Notes: generated from the sequence alone by a model not told the origin. 64,000 bases of DNA from Paractinoplanes polyasparticus (GCF_019710575.1 NZ_JAHWFK010000005.1:269775-333774), one strand, 5' to 3'; positions 1-8,444 are shown, numbered from the stretch's first letter. Numbers and translations: made by a program.

Positions 1-39
1 GGGCGGCTCACTGTCCTTCCGTTGCGGAGCGACGCCGAG

Positions 40-1002
40 CTATTGCGGCGCGACCACCCACAGCAGCTGGTCGTCGACGACGGCTGTCTCACCCGACGCC
101 ACGGTGATGATGTCGGCCGAGCCGTAGTCGGGCTTCTGATGCGCGTACTGGGAGCCACCCTCGGAGCTGAACCGCACCTTGTAGCGGCCCGGCTCGAGCA
201 GGCCGCTGAAGTCGTAGGCGCCGTCGGGCCCGGTGGTCGTGTCCGACTGGTTGACGGTGTCGATGTTGATGAAGCTGACGTTCACGCCCCCGGCCGGCGC
301 CCCCGCGGCGTCGGTCAGGCGGCCGGAGATCCCGGACAGGGCGACGGCCCGGTCGGTCACGCGGACGGTCTGCCCCGATCGCACGAAGAATCTCGTGGCC
401 CGGGCCGGGTCGAAGGTGTGCGGCACGTACTGGCCGAGCGGGCCGACCGCGTAGTTGACGATGAACGTCTGATCGGGCCGGACCCGGATCCGGAACGTGC
501 CGTCGGCCGCAGTGACACCGCCGTGCTCGGAGGCGTTGTCCACGTTGGTCACGTTGACCGCCGCCCGGGCAGCCGGCTTGCCGTCCGGGCCGAAGAACCG
601 GCCGGCGATGATTCCGGCCGCGGTGACGACGCTGTTCGCGGTTGTGGTCCGATCCGGCCGCACACGGTAGGTGCGGGCCTGGGCCGGGTCGCTGATCCGG
701 CCCGGCGCCCACTCCGACCAGCCACCGAGGCCGATGCGCACCTGGTACGCGCCGGCCTCCAGGCCCGAGACCGTGAACCGGCCACGGCTGTCGGCCTGCA
801 ACTCCTGCACGGCATCGCTGGACGGATCGGCGAAGACACCGATCACGGCGCCCGGCACGGCCGCCCCGCGCGTGTCACGGACGACGCCGGCGAGGCTGCC
901 CGTCGGGTCGTCGGCGAACGCCGGTCCCGCGGCGGACGACGCGGCCACGATCCCGGCCACGGCGGCCAGCACCGACCGTCGACGAATTCTGTTCGACTGC
1001 AC
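40..1002 (-). CDS. Secreted protein with three carboxypeptidase-regulatory-like (CnaB-type) repeats
   Basis: A 320-residue protein with a GTG start preceded by a GAAGGGGAA ribosome site. The N-terminus has several arginines followed by a hydrophobic stretch ending in PAFA (about residues 8-30), so it is exported, possibly by Tat (RRRSVLA). The rest is three homologous beta-rich units at about 32-125, 126-220 and 221-315. Each opens with a G-x-(I/L)-x-G-x-(V/L) strand and contains a D(S/A)xGxF-type turn, as in carboxypeptidase regulatory-like and CnaB domains. No catalytic domain or sortase signal is present, so it is probably an extracellular structural or binding protein. The gene is transcribed away from the next gene. 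Substrate and partners are unknown. Confidence 0.8.
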   Translation of the reverse strand: MQSNRIRRRSVLAAVAGIVAASSAAGPAFADDPTGSLAGVVRDTRGAAVPGAVIGVFADPSSDAVQELQADSRGRFTVSGLEAGAYQVRIGLGGWSEWAPGRISDPAQARTYRVRPDRTTTANSVVTAAGIIAGRFFGPDGKPAARAAVNVTNVDNASEHGGVTAADGTFRIRVRPDQTFIVNYAVGPLGQYVPHTFDPARATRFFVRSGQTVRVTDRAVALSGISGRLTDAAGAPAGGVNVSFINIDTVNQSDTTTGPDGAYDFSGLLEPGRYKVRFSSEGGSQYAHQKPDYGSADIITVASGETAVVDDQLLWVVAPQ

Positions 1003-1174
1003 TTTCGTTCCCCTTCCGTTGTTCAGGTACGGCCGACGTTACGGAGGCTGGACGGCCCGGCCGCAGACGAAACAGGGGATTGGCACGATCTCAGGAGCGC
1101 GTGTCCACACGCGATGGACAACTCCGGCACACCGGACCGGTGTCAGCCCGATGCTGACGGGTAGGCAATCATCG

Positions 1175-2476
1175 ATGGCTCGACGAGTTCACCGGCGAGA
1201 AACAGCGGCGGCCGCGCTCCAGCGCACCGTTCGCCTGTTTCTCATGCTCGGATTGGCGGCGGCCGCGTACTTCGCCCTGAGCCTCCTCGATCACGCAGCG
1301 CGAGCCGACGGGGGCTCATCGGCACAGAAGCTGACCGACGCCGCAACTCCGGCTCCGACCGGCGAGCAGCGGGCAAGCTCAGCGGCGAAGGCCGGAGCAG
1401 GGGCTGCGTCTGCACGTCAGTCCGTTTCCTCGAAGCCGGCGCGGCACAGGGCCACACTGCCGCGCAAGGCGCTGCGGCACCAGCCGTCCCCGGTGAAGTC
1501 GGAGCGACAGAAGACCGGCAAGCTACGGCCCGGACGACACACGACCGTTACCCGTCAACCCGAGCAACCGAAAGCCAACAACCAGCCAGCCGGACGACAC
1601 ACGGCGGCGCCCGGGCATCGGAAGCAACCGAAAACCGACAAGCTGGCGGCCCGACGACACACGACCGCGCCCGAGCAGGTGGAGCGACCGAAGGTGGTTG
1701 TCCTCGAGGCCGGACGGCTGCGGCTCGCGGCTCCCCCGGTCAAGACGCGGATTGTCTCCACCCTGGAGACCGGCGCGGACCGAATCCCGGCGTCACCGGC
1801 CATCGCGTGGGAGGCCGCCGACGCCGCCAGGACGTCGACACAGCAAGGAGTACGGGCGGCCGTCAGGGCGACCAGCCGAGCCGAGGTCCTGGGACTCCCG
1901 GCCGCCCGCGAAGCGATCACCGCTCGCGTGCCGTCCCGCTCCCCCGAACTGGCAGGCGTGCCCCTCCCCAGGTTCCCGGAGCCGGCAGACGCGCCCCTCC
2001 CCACGCTCCCGGAGCCGGCAGATGCGCCCCTCCCCCTGTCCCCGACCGAGCGGATCGATCCGGCGCCGGCTCCCTCCCCCGGCTCGTCGGTCCGGCCGAC
2101 GTCAGCGCCCACACACCCCGTCGCGCCACCGCCTGCTCACCTGTTCGGACGACAAGCGCTGGCGCCGCTGGGCGTCTCCATGGGGCCGACCGCACAGGTC
2201 CGTCCCGCCCCGGCGTATGAATCGGGCACAGACATCAGTCTCACGCCCACACCTCCGCCGCTGCCCTCTTCACCACCGCTGCCCACTTCGCCGCGGTCGC
2301 CGGGCGAGCGCTCAGGCGCCGGTAACCACCTCCGAGACTCCGGTGGCGGCGCCTCTCCCCTGACCGGCACAGTCCCGTCGTCCTGGCGGCCGGAGTTCAC
2401 GGCCACCGCCACCGCCTCACCACCGAACTCGAACGCCCCCGGACGAACCGTCCGGTACAGCGGCCCTCCCAGCTGA
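1175..2476 (+). CDS. Membrane-anchored proline-rich protein with internal tandem repeats, function unknown
   Basis: A 433-residue protein if translated from ATG 1175; an in-frame ATG at 1151 is the alternative. It has a basic N-terminus, one transmembrane segment at about residues 20-37, and then a long extracytoplasmic region rich in Pro, Ala, Arg and Thr. Two tandem repeat blocks are visible. One is a 60-bp unit (20 residues, containing GRHT) repeated three times at about 1501-1690. The other is an 11-residue unit (EPADAPLPTLP type) repeated three times at residues 258-290. No enzymatic motif was recognised. A low-complexity, wall-spanning protein is the simplest reading. Codon bias and the membrane segment support a real gene, but there is no family match. 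Confidence 0.6.
   Translation: MARRVHRRETAAAALQRTVRLFLMLGLAAAAYFALSLLDHAARADGGSSAQKLTDAATPAPTGEQRASSAAKAGAGAASARQSVSSKPARHRATLPRKALRHQPSPVKSERQKTGKLRPGRHTTVTRQPEQPKANNQPAGRHTAAPGHRKQPKTDKLAARRHTTAPEQVERPKVVVLEAGRLRLAAPPVKTRIVSTLETGADRIPASPAIAWEAADAARTSTQQGVRAAVRATSRAEVLGLPAAREAITARVPSRSPELAGVPLPRFPEPADAPLPTLPEPADAPLPLSPTERIDPAPAPSPGSSVRPTSAPTHPVAPPPAHLFGRQALAPLGVSMGPTAQVRPAPAYESGTDISLTPTPPPLPSSPPLPTSPRSPGERSGAGNHLRDSGGGASPLTGTVPSSWRPEFTATATASPPNSNAPGRTVRYSGPPS
1501..1690 (+). repeat. 60-bp tandem repeat, three copies, inside the proline-rich protein gene
   Basis: The segment cggacgacacacg recurs at 1531, 1591 and 1651, exactly 60 bp apart (1651 has one mismatch at its start). The flanking sequence (caaccgaaa, gacaagct) also repeats. 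The unit is in frame and encodes about 20 residues. Confidence 0.8.
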
Positions 2477-2601
2477 ATCACGCGGTCCGGAATCGGGCCC
2501 ACGCCGGTGCAGCGACCCGGCGACGGCCACCAGCCGGCCCTCGGCCACCGAGGAACGCCGGCTTTCCCACCGCGAAGCTCAACCTTGGCTGGGAGGCCAT
2601 C

Positions 2602-3210
2602 GTGATCCGCATCCTGCTCGTCGAACCCATGAACCTGCTGCGCGGCGCCCTGGCCGCGACGCTGTCCCAGGAAGAGGACTTCTCCGTCGTCGCCGAACTG
2701 GCCTGTCTCGGCGGGGCGGTGGACATGGCCCGTGCCGTGCCGCCGGACGTGGCGGTCGTCAACGTCGAGCTGCTGACCGGGGACGGTCTGCAGGTGTTCA
2801 CCCGGTTCAGCGCCGAACAGTCCGGCTGCGCCACGCTGCTGCTGGCCGGCCCGGAGGCTTCCGGGCAGCTCAACCGCGCGCTGGACGTGCACGTCCGCGG
2901 CGTCATCGGCACCCAGGCCGGGCCGGGCGAGCTGGTGCGGGGCATCCGCCGGCTGGCCCGGGGCGAGCGTGTCATCGACGCCGGCCTGGCCGTGGCCATG
3001 GTCGCCGCGCCGCGCAGCCCGCTGTCGGACCGGGAACTGCACGTGCTGAGCGTCGCCGCGTCCGGGGTGCCGGCGGCCGAGGTCGCCGCCGAGCTGCACC
3101 TGACGGCCGGCACCGTCCGCAATTACATCTCGGTGATTCTGCGCAAGACGGGCGCCCGCAACCGGCTCGAGGCGGTCCGTGTCGCCGAGCATGCGGGCTG
3201 GCTGCACTGA
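2602..3210 (+). CDS. LuxR-family response regulator with a degenerate (non-phosphorylatable) receiver
   Basis: A 202-residue protein with a GTG start and a good GGGAGG site. Residues 1-120 have the receiver fold pattern, and about 140-195 is a LuxR/NarL helix-turn-helix (LSDRELHVLSVAASG ... GTVRNYISVILRKTGARNR). The order resembles DesR-type regulators. However, the phospho-acceptor position is Asn54 (AVVNVELL), the beta-4 Thr/Ser is Ala (LLLAG), the beta-5 Lys is Thr (VIGTQAG), and the N-terminal acidic pair is E-P. It therefore probably acts without aspartate phosphorylation. No histidine kinase gene is adjacent. Target genes are unknown; the secreted protein downstream is a candidate. Confidence 0.85.
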   Translation: MIRILLVEPMNLLRGALAATLSQEEDFSVVAELACLGGAVDMARAVPPDVAVVNVELLTGDGLQVFTRFSAEQSGCATLLLAGPEASGQLNRALDVHVRGVIGTQAGPGELVRGIRRLARGERVIDAGLAVAMVAAPRSPLSDRELHVLSVAASGVPAAEVAAELHLTAGTVRNYISVILRKTGARNRLEAVRVAEHAGWLH

Positions 3211-3350
3211 TCGGGCCGGAGGTGACTTTTGTCAGCGCGCGTTCCTCACTCCTCTCACCGTCAGCCGATGACAGTGCTCACTGGGGTGAGGGCCCGCGGA
3301 CATCGAGGCTTGTCGGTGTCAGCAAACAGATCCGATCAGCAGGAGGAACG

Positions 3351-3908
3351 ATGACACCTCGGCAACGGCTCTCGATGATCGTCGTCACTGTGCTCACGGC
3401 GCTGGGGCTCGCGTCCGTGGGTGCGAACGCGGCCACCGCCGCCCCGGTCACCCGGGCGCCCGCAACCGCCGCCGTCCCGAGCACTCCGGTCACCGGCAGC
3501 TTCACGGACGCCGCCGGCGGAACCGGCTCCTTCGCCGGGAGCTTCACTCCGACCCGGTTCGCCGCGCCGAGCGGACAGCTCGTGGCCGTCGGCACGCTGA
3601 CCGGCACCCTCACCGACTCGACCGGTGACGCCGTCGGGACGGTCAGCCAATCCGTCAGCGCGCCGGCCGCGATCGCCCAGGCGACGTGCCGCATTCTGGA
3701 CCTCACTCTCGGCCCGCTGCACCTCGATCTGCTCGGGCTCGTGGTGGATCTGAACCAGGTGCACCTGGTGATCAACGCCGTGCCCGGAGCCGGCAACCTG
3801 CTCGGCAACCTGCTCTGCGCGATCGCCGGCCTGCTCGACCCGCTTCCCAGCGCCGGCGCGCTGGCCGCGGTCCTCAACTTCCTTCTGGCCCTGCTCGCCC
3901 AACTCTGA
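3351..3908 (+). CDS. Small secreted protein of an actinobacterial family of unknown function
   Basis: A 185-residue protein. The start at 3351 is set by an AGGAGGAACG site directly upstream. There is a clear Sec signal peptide (about 1-31, ending ANAATAA). A Gly/Ser/Thr-rich beta segment follows, and then a hydrophobic C-terminal half with two cysteines and the pattern C-x-ILDLTLGPLHLDLLG ... VVDLNQVHL ... GNLLC. This pattern is common in Streptomyces and Micromonosporaceae secreted proteins of unknown role. The two cysteines may form a disulfide. A strong hairpin follows, so the gene is probably monocistronic. Confidence 0.8.
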   Translation: MTPRQRLSMIVVTVLTALGLASVGANAATAAPVTRAPATAAVPSTPVTGSFTDAAGGTGSFAGSFTPTRFAAPSGQLVAVGTLTGTLTDSTGDAVGTVSQSVSAPAAIAQATCRILDLTLGPLHLDLLGLVVDLNQVHLVINAVPGAGNLLGNLLCAIAGLLDPLPSAGALAAVLNFLLALLAQL

Positions 3909-3917
3909 GTTCGCCGA

Positions 3918-3948
3918 GGGAGCCGCGCCCGATCCGGGCGCGGCTCCC
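3918..3948 (+). terminator. Perfect 14-bp GC-rich hairpin after the small secreted protein gene
   Basis: The arm gggagccgcgcccg (3918-3931) and its exact complement (3935-3948) flank a 3-nt loop. There is no U-tract, as is usual for actinobacterial terminators. It lies 10 bp past the stop codon and could also serve the convergent glucanase gene. Confidence 0.75.
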
Positions 3949-3952
3949 AAGC

Positions 3953-4020
3953 GTCACCGGCGGGCGACGAGCCGAACGACAAGTCACCGGCGGACGACGA
4001 CCGAACGACGGGTCACCGGC
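3953..4020. repeat. 29-30 bp direct repeat spanning the 3' end of the GH16 gene
   Basis: gtcaccggcgg starts at 3953, 3983 and 4012. The first two copies continue into the shared sequence cgacga(g)ccgaacgac. The third copy holds the last codons and stop of the minus-strand glucanase gene (CGCCGGTGA), so the gene end is echoed twice downstream. Confidence 0.75.
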
Positions 4021-5401
4021 GGAACTGGATCCAGTTCACGTTGACGAAGTCGTTGGGCTGCCCGCTGGTGAAGGTCAGGAACACCGTCTGCCGGCCGGAC
4101 ACGTTCGACACGTTGCCCGGCACGGACCGCCAGCTCTGCCAGCCGCCGGTGTTGCCGAGCGCGAAGCTGCCGATCGGCGCGTTGCTGCGGCTGTCGACGC
4201 GCACCTCGACCAGGCCGCTGATGCCGGCCGCGGCCCCCGAGGCCACCCGGGCCACGAAGTCCCGGACGCCACCCGAGCCGAACTCGACGTTGTTGAACTG
4301 CACCCAGTCGCCGGAGCGGATCGCGCCGATGTTCTGCCCGCCCTCACTCGCCGTTTCCACGATCACGCCGGACTGGGCGTTGAACGACTCGGCCTGAATT
4401 TGCGCGTACGCGTCCCGGACTCCCCCGGGCGGCGGCGTCGTCGGGGGTGTGGTCGGCGGCGTGGTGCCGCCCCCGCCCCGGGTGTAGACCGCGACGTAGT
4501 CGACCAGCATCGGGTGACCCGGCACGGTGGCTGCGGTCGGCGTGCCGAAGCCGGCCACACCGTTCGGGAAGCCGCCACCCATCGCGACGTTGAGCAGGAT
4601 GTGGTAGCCGGCGTGGCTGGTCATGTTGGTCCAGTGCGGCTCGCCGATCTGGTTCTGGTTCACCGCGTGGAACTGCTGGCCGTCCACGTACCACCGCAGC
4701 TGGTTCGGCGACACGCTACGGTCCCATTCGAAGGCGTACGTGTGGAAGTTGCCCTGGCAGGTCGAGCCGGGGCAGGCCCGGCTGGCGCCGATGCCGTTGG
4801 TCTCGTTGCACGGCCCGCCCGGGTTGACGCCGCAGTGCAGCACGCCCCAGACGGAGTTGATGCCGTTGACGTTCTCCATGACGTCGAACTCGCCGATCGC
4901 CGGCCAGCTGTACCGGTCGGCCCGGTAGGGCGCGCCGAGCGCCCAGAACGCGGGCCAGTAGCCGAGCGCCGCGTTGCCGGTGACGTTCGGCATCTGGATG
5001 CGGCCCTCCATGCGCAGCACCCCGTTGGCCGGCGCCTTGAAGTCGGTGCGCTGCGTCTCGATCCGCGCTGACGTCCACTGACCGGAACCGTTGCGCAGCG
5101 GCGTGATGCGCAGGTTGCCGGAGCCGTCGTGGGCGACGTTGCTGGTGCTGTTGGTGTACGTCTGGATCTCACCGGTGCCCCACTGCGGCGGACCGCCGGG
5201 GTAGCTGGTGCCGGTGTCGATGATCCAATTGGCGCCGTTGGGCAGGGTGCCGGCGCCGCCGGTGAAGTCGTCGGCCCAGACCTGGGTCCAGCCGCTCGGC
5301 GGCGGGGGCAGGGCGGCGCTGGCGGAGACAGCCATCGCGGCCGAGCCGATGAGGGCGACAGTCGCGGTCGCGACGGCCAGGAGACGGGTGCGGACAGTCA
5401 T
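4013..5401 (-). CDS. Secreted endo-beta-1,3-glucanase-like GH16 enzyme with C-terminal CBM6
   Basis: A 462-residue protein; ATG 5401 was chosen because AGAAGGG lies just upstream and a signal peptide (about 1-30, ending SASAA) begins there. The GH16 domain covers about 35-295. The catalytic E-x-D-x-x-E motif is complete as EFDVME, with E171 as nucleophile, D173, and E176 as acid/base. A Thr/Pro linker (TTPPTTPPTTPP) follows, then a CBM6-like beta-sandwich of about 130 residues starting YAQIQAESF and ending NVNWIQFRR. Family members hydrolyse beta-1,3 (or mixed-linkage) glucans outside the cell, so fungal or plant wall laminarin-type glucan is the likely substrate. A LacI/CebR-like palindrome lies at the predicted transcription start. 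Confidence 0.92.
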   Translation of the reverse strand: MTVRTRLLAVATATVALIGSAAMAVSASAALPPPPSGWTQVWADDFTGGAGTLPNGANWIIDTGTSYPGGPPQWGTGEIQTYTNSTSNVAHDGSGNLRITPLRNGSGQWTSARIETQRTDFKAPANGVLRMEGRIQMPNVTGNAALGYWPAFWALGAPYRADRYSWPAIGEFDVMENVNGINSVWGVLHCGVNPGGPCNETNGIGASRACPGSTCQGNFHTYAFEWDRSVSPNQLRWYVDGQQFHAVNQNQIGEPHWTNMTSHAGYHILLNVAMGGGFPNGVAGFGTPTAATVPGHPMLVDYVAVYTRGGGGTTPPTTPPTTPPPGGVRDAYAQIQAESFNAQSGVIVETASEGGQNIGAIRSGDWVQFNNVEFGSGGVRDFVARVASGAAAGISGLVEVRVDSRSNAPIGSFALGNTGGWQSWRSVPGNVSNVSGRQTVFLTFTSGQPNDFVNVNWIQFRR

Positions 5402-5446
5402 GGGACAGGCCCTTCTGCTAGGGCTTCGCACGCTGGTGAGCGGGGG

Positions 5447-5460
5447 ATGGAGCGCTCTCA
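5447..5460 (-). promoter_or_regulatory. CebR/LacI-like operator upstream of the GH16 gene
   Basis: Read on the minus strand this is TGAGAGCGCTCCAT. It matches 11 of 14 positions of the CebR-type palindrome TGGGAGCGCTCCCA, with an intact GAGCGCTC core. It lies just downstream of a predicted -10 element, where repressor binding would block initiation. Confidence 0.6.
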
Positions 5461-5463
5461 CAA

Positions 5464-5493
5464 AGTTTCGAGCGCGTTACGCGGCGTTGTCAA
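5464..5493 (-). promoter_or_regulatory. Predicted promoter of the GH16 gene
   Basis: On the minus strand a perfect TTGACA -35 (5493-5488) is separated by 18 nt from a weak GAAACT -10 (5469-5464). Transcription would start near 5457, inside the palindromic operator. The -10 is a poor match, so confidence is moderate. Confidence 0.45.
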
Positions 5494-5562
5494 ATATGAA
5501 CGAATGTCGATGCCCGTTCGGGCAATGGGAGCCCGGCGCGCGCTGCGGCAGAATGCACCGCC

Positions 5563-6438
5563 ATGGACTCGCCATTGACCACCGTCGGGCTGCCCGTCGC
5601 GCTCGGCATCATCATGCTCGGCCTGGGCCTCGGGCTCACGGTGGCCGACTTCCGGCGCGTGGTGAGCTACCCCCGGGCCGCCCTGATCGCGCTCGGCTGC
5701 CAGGTGCTGCTGCTGCCCGCGCTCTGCTTCGCCCTGGTGGTCGCGCTCGACCTGCCGCCCGCTCCGGCCGTCGGCATGATGCTGCTCGCGGCTTCGCCCG
5801 GCGGCACCACGGCCAACCTCTACAGTCACCTGTTCGGCGGGCACGTCGCCCTCAACGTGACCCTCACCGCCGTCAACTCGGTGCTGGCGGTCGTCACGCT
5901 GCCGATCATCGTGAACCTCTCGGCGGCACACTTTCTCGGCGACGCCGCGTCCCTGGGCCTCCAGTTCGACAAGGTGCTCCAGGTCTTCGCGATCGTGCTG
6001 CTGCCGGTTGCCCTGGGCATGGCACTGCGCGCGAGGTTCCCCGGCCTGGCCGACCGCCTGGCCCGGCCCGTGAAGATCGTGTCCGTCGTCGTGCTGGTCG
6101 CGGTCATCGCCGGCACGGTGCTGCGGGAGCGCGACAACATCGCGGACTACTTCGTGGCCGTGGGCGTGGCGGTCCTCATCTTCAACGTGGTCAGCCTGGT
6201 CATCGGGTACGGCGCGCCCCGCCTGGCCGGCGTCGGCCGCCGCGAGTCGATCGCCGTCGGCATGGAGATCGGCATCCACAACAGCACCCTGGCCATCACG
6301 ATCGCGATCAGCCCCGCTTTGCTGAACAACACCGAGATGGCCGTACCGGCCGCCGTGTACGGCATCGTCATGTTCTTCACCGCCGCCGCCTTCGGCTACC
6401 TCGTCACCCGCCAGCGCGAACGCGAACCGGCAGCCTGA
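5563..6438 (+). CDS. Bile acid:sodium symporter (BASS) family transporter
   Basis: A 291-residue, very hydrophobic protein with about nine or ten membrane helices. The first half contains the BASS hallmark ASPGGTTANLYSHLFGG and the loop TAVNSVLAVVTLP. The second half has EIGIHNSTLAITIA, the inverted-repeat counterpart with the conserved E and N. Family members co-transport Na+ with bile acids, pantoate, pyruvate or other organic anions, and the sequence does not fix the substrate. It starts divergently from the GH16 gene. The last codons (VTRQREREPAA) are tandemly repeated after the stop. Confidence 0.88.
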   Translation: MDSPLTTVGLPVALGIIMLGLGLGLTVADFRRVVSYPRAALIALGCQVLLLPALCFALVVALDLPPAPAVGMMLLAASPGGTTANLYSHLFGGHVALNVTLTAVNSVLAVVTLPIIVNLSAAHFLGDAASLGLQFDKVLQVFAIVLLPVALGMALRARFPGLADRLARPVKIVSVVVLVAVIAGTVLRERDNIADYFVAVGVAVLIFNVVSLVIGYGAPRLAGVGRRESIAVGMEIGIHNSTLAITIAISPALLNNTEMAVPAAVYGIVMFFTAAAFGYLVTRQREREPAA

Positions 6439-6565
6439 GGCAGTATCTCGTCACCTAGCAGCGCGAACGCGAACCGGCGGCGTGAGGCGGTACCTCGTCA
6501 CCTAGCAGCGCGAACGCGAACCGGCGGCGTAAGGCGGTACCTCGCCACCCGGCGGCGAAAAGCGT
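6401..6565. repeat. 47-bp tandem repeat of the BASS gene 3' end
   Basis: tcgtcacc starts at 6401, 6448 and 6495, and a diverged tcgccacc follows at 6542. The spacing is exactly 47 bp each time. Each of the first three copies contains cagcgcgaacgcgaaccggc and a tgaggc or taaggc end, so the C-terminal codons and the stop are repeated. Only the first copy is part of the reading frame. The rest of 6566-6645 shows nothing recognisable. Confidence 0.9.
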
Positions 6566-6645
6566 GAGCCGGGGACCTGAACGCCAGGCCGCCGGCAGCC
6601 GGGCCGCAGCGGAGGCACGGCACAGCCACAAGATCGACGGCCGGC

Positions 6646-7797
6646 TCAGTCGAAGGTGACGCGCACCGTCAGCCCACCCGACGGGCCGGGAGCCGCGGTC
6701 GCCGTGCCGCCGTGGGCGCGAGCCACCGCTCGGACGATCGACAGGCCCAGGCCCGTGCCGGTGGCCGAGCCGACCCGATCGGTCAGGCGCTGGAACGGCT
6801 CGAACAGGCGCGGGATCTCGAAGGCGGCGATCACCGGGCCGGTGTTGGTCACGGTCAGCTCGCCCGGCGCGCAGCTCACGGTGACCGAGCCGCCGGCGAC
6901 GTTGTAGGCGACCGCGTTCTCGACCAGGTTCTGCACCAGGCGCTCCAGCAGCACCGGGTCGCCCGTCATGGGCGACGGCGCGGTGGTGACGGTCATCGTC
7001 ACCGGACCGGCCGGGACCAGGGTGACCACGTGCTCGGTGACGGCCGCGAGGTCGACCGGAATCGGGTCGGCCAGTTCCTGGTCGCCCCGGGCCAGCAGCA
7101 GCAGGCCGTCGATCAGCCGTTCGTGCCGGGCGTTGACGACGAGCAGCGTCTCGCCGAGCCGGCGCACGTCGGGCGAGGCATCGGGGTGCGACAGCGCGAC
7201 CTCGATCAGGGTGCGGTTGATGGCCAGCGGGGTCCGCAGCTCGTGCGACGCGTTGGCGGCGAACCGGCGTTGCGACGCGAACGCCGTGTCCAGCCGCGCG
7301 AGCATGTCGTCGAACGTGTCGGCGAGCCGGCGCAGTTCGTCGCGGGGCCCGGTCAGGCCGATCCGCTCGTGCAGGCTGCGGCCGGCGACCCGGCGCGCGG
7401 TCGCGGTGATCTCGGCGATCGGGCGTAGCGTCCGCCCGGCCGCGAACCAGGCCGCCGCCACGCCGGCGACCGCCACCCCGGCCAGGGCCAGGCCGCCCTG
7501 CTGGAGCAGCGACGTCAGGGTGGCCGCCCGGAAGTCCGACTGGAGGTCGCGCGCCACCTCGGTGCTCCGCGCCAGGTCGATCTGCCCGGACACCGGGGCG
7601 GTGAGCTGCGCCGCGACTGACGACGTGCCCGCCGGCGCGTGGGCGATCGCCAGCACGGCCGACGCGCTGACCGGCTGCCGGTTGAGCGCTTGCCCCAGCA
7701 GCAGGTAGGTGATGGTCAGCAGAGCCGCCCCGGCCAGCACGAAGAGGCCACCGTAGAGGACGGTCAGGCGCAGGCGGACGGTCCAGCGGTGGCTCAT
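6646..7797 (-). CDS. Sensor histidine kinase (HAMP-HisKA-HATPase)
   Basis: A 383-residue membrane kinase. Transmembrane segments lie at about 11-33 and 100-120 around a short extracytoplasmic loop of about 65 residues. A HAMP region follows, then HisKA with the phospho-accepting His185 in ASHELRTPLA. The HATPase domain has the N-box (RLVQNLVENAVAYN) and the G2 box GTGLGLSIV. The start codon overlaps the stop of the upstream regulator gene by 4 nt (ATGA), so translation is coupled and the pair is cognate. The divergent efflux operon is the likely target, as in other actinobacterial two-component/MacAB pairs. The sensed signal is unknown. Confidence 0.93.
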   Translation of the reverse strand: MSHRWTVRLRLTVLYGGLFVLAGAALLTITYLLLGQALNRQPVSASAVLAIAHAPAGTSSVAAQLTAPVSGQIDLARSTEVARDLQSDFRAATLTSLLQQGGLALAGVAVAGVAAAWFAAGRTLRPIAEITATARRVAGRSLHERIGLTGPRDELRRLADTFDDMLARLDTAFASQRRFAANASHELRTPLAINRTLIEVALSHPDASPDVRRLGETLLVVNARHERLIDGLLLLARGDQELADPIPVDLAAVTEHVVTLVPAGPVTMTVTTAPSPMTGDPVLLERLVQNLVENAVAYNVAGGSVTVSCAPGELTVTNTGPVIAAFEIPRLFEPFQRLTDRVGSATGTGLGLSIVRAVARAHGGTATAAPGPSGGLTVRVTFD

Positions 7798-8444
7798 CGG
7801 ATCTGGTACCCGACGCCGGTGACGGTCTCGACCACCGTAGGCGGGCCGAGTTTGCGGCGCAGCGTCATCATGGTCACCCGCACGACGTTGGTGAACGGGT
7901 CGGTGTGCTCGTCCCAGGCCCGTTCCAGCAACTGCTCGGCGCTGACCACGGCGCCGTCGGCCCGCAGCAACTCCTCGAGCACCGCGAACTCCTTGCGGGA
8001 GAGCCCGACCACCCGGCCGTCCCGGAACACCTCGTGGTGGGCGGTGTCCAGGCGCAGGCCGGAACGTTCCAGCACCGGCGGCGCCGCGGGCCGGGCCCGG
8101 CGGCCCAGCGCGCGTACCCGGGCCACCAGCTCGGCGAAGGCGAACGGCTTGGCCAGGTAGTCGTCCGCGCCCAGGCCCAGCCCGCCGACCCGGTCGGCGA
8201 GCTCGCCGGCGGCCGTGAGCATCAGGATGCGGACGTCGCCGCCCGCGACCGCCCGGCACACGTCGTCGCCGTGCACGCCGGGCAGATCCCGGTCGAGCAC
8301 CAGGACGTCGTACTCGTTGACCGAGAGCCGCTGGAGGGCCGCGCCACCGTCGTGCACGGTGTCCACGGCGAGCGCCTGGAGCCGCAGCCCCTCGGCGATC
8401 GCCTCCGCCATCATGATCTCGTCCTCGGCGATCAGCACACGCAT
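7794..8444 (-). CDS. OmpR-family response regulator, partner of the adjacent kinase
   Basis: A 216-residue protein. The receiver is complete: the acidic pair is in AEDE, the phospho-acceptor is D51 (LVLDRDLPG), the beta-4 Thr is in LTA, and the beta-5 Lys is in YLAKPF. A winged-helix trans_reg_C domain follows at about 125-216 (LSRKEFAVLEELL ... VVRVTMMTLRRKLG ... VTGVGYQIR). It is translationally coupled to the kinase gene and divergent from the lipoprotein/efflux genes. It is expected to bind direct repeats with 11-bp spacing; one such repeat is present upstream. Confidence 0.94.
   Translation of the reverse strand: MRVLIAEDEIMMAEAIAEGLRLQALAVDTVHDGGAALQRLSVNEYDVLVLDRDLPGVHGDDVCRAVAGGDVRILMLTAAGELADRVGGLGLGADDYLAKPFAFAELVARVRALGRRARPAAPPVLERSGLRLDTAHHEVFRDGRVVGLSRKEFAVLEELLRADGAVVSAEQLLERAWDEHTDPFTNVVRVTMMTLRRKLGPPTVVETVTGVGYQIR

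Noticed and set aside
2303..2312. A GAGCGCTC core within the proline-rich protein gene as a third CebR-type site
   Set aside because: It is inside coding sequence and lacks the outer TGG/CCA bases, so it is likely chance.
3218..3330. Inverted repeat CTCAC-TGGG-GTGAG upstream of the small secreted protein as an operator
   Set aside because: Only 5 bp per arm; too short to support in sequence of this composition.
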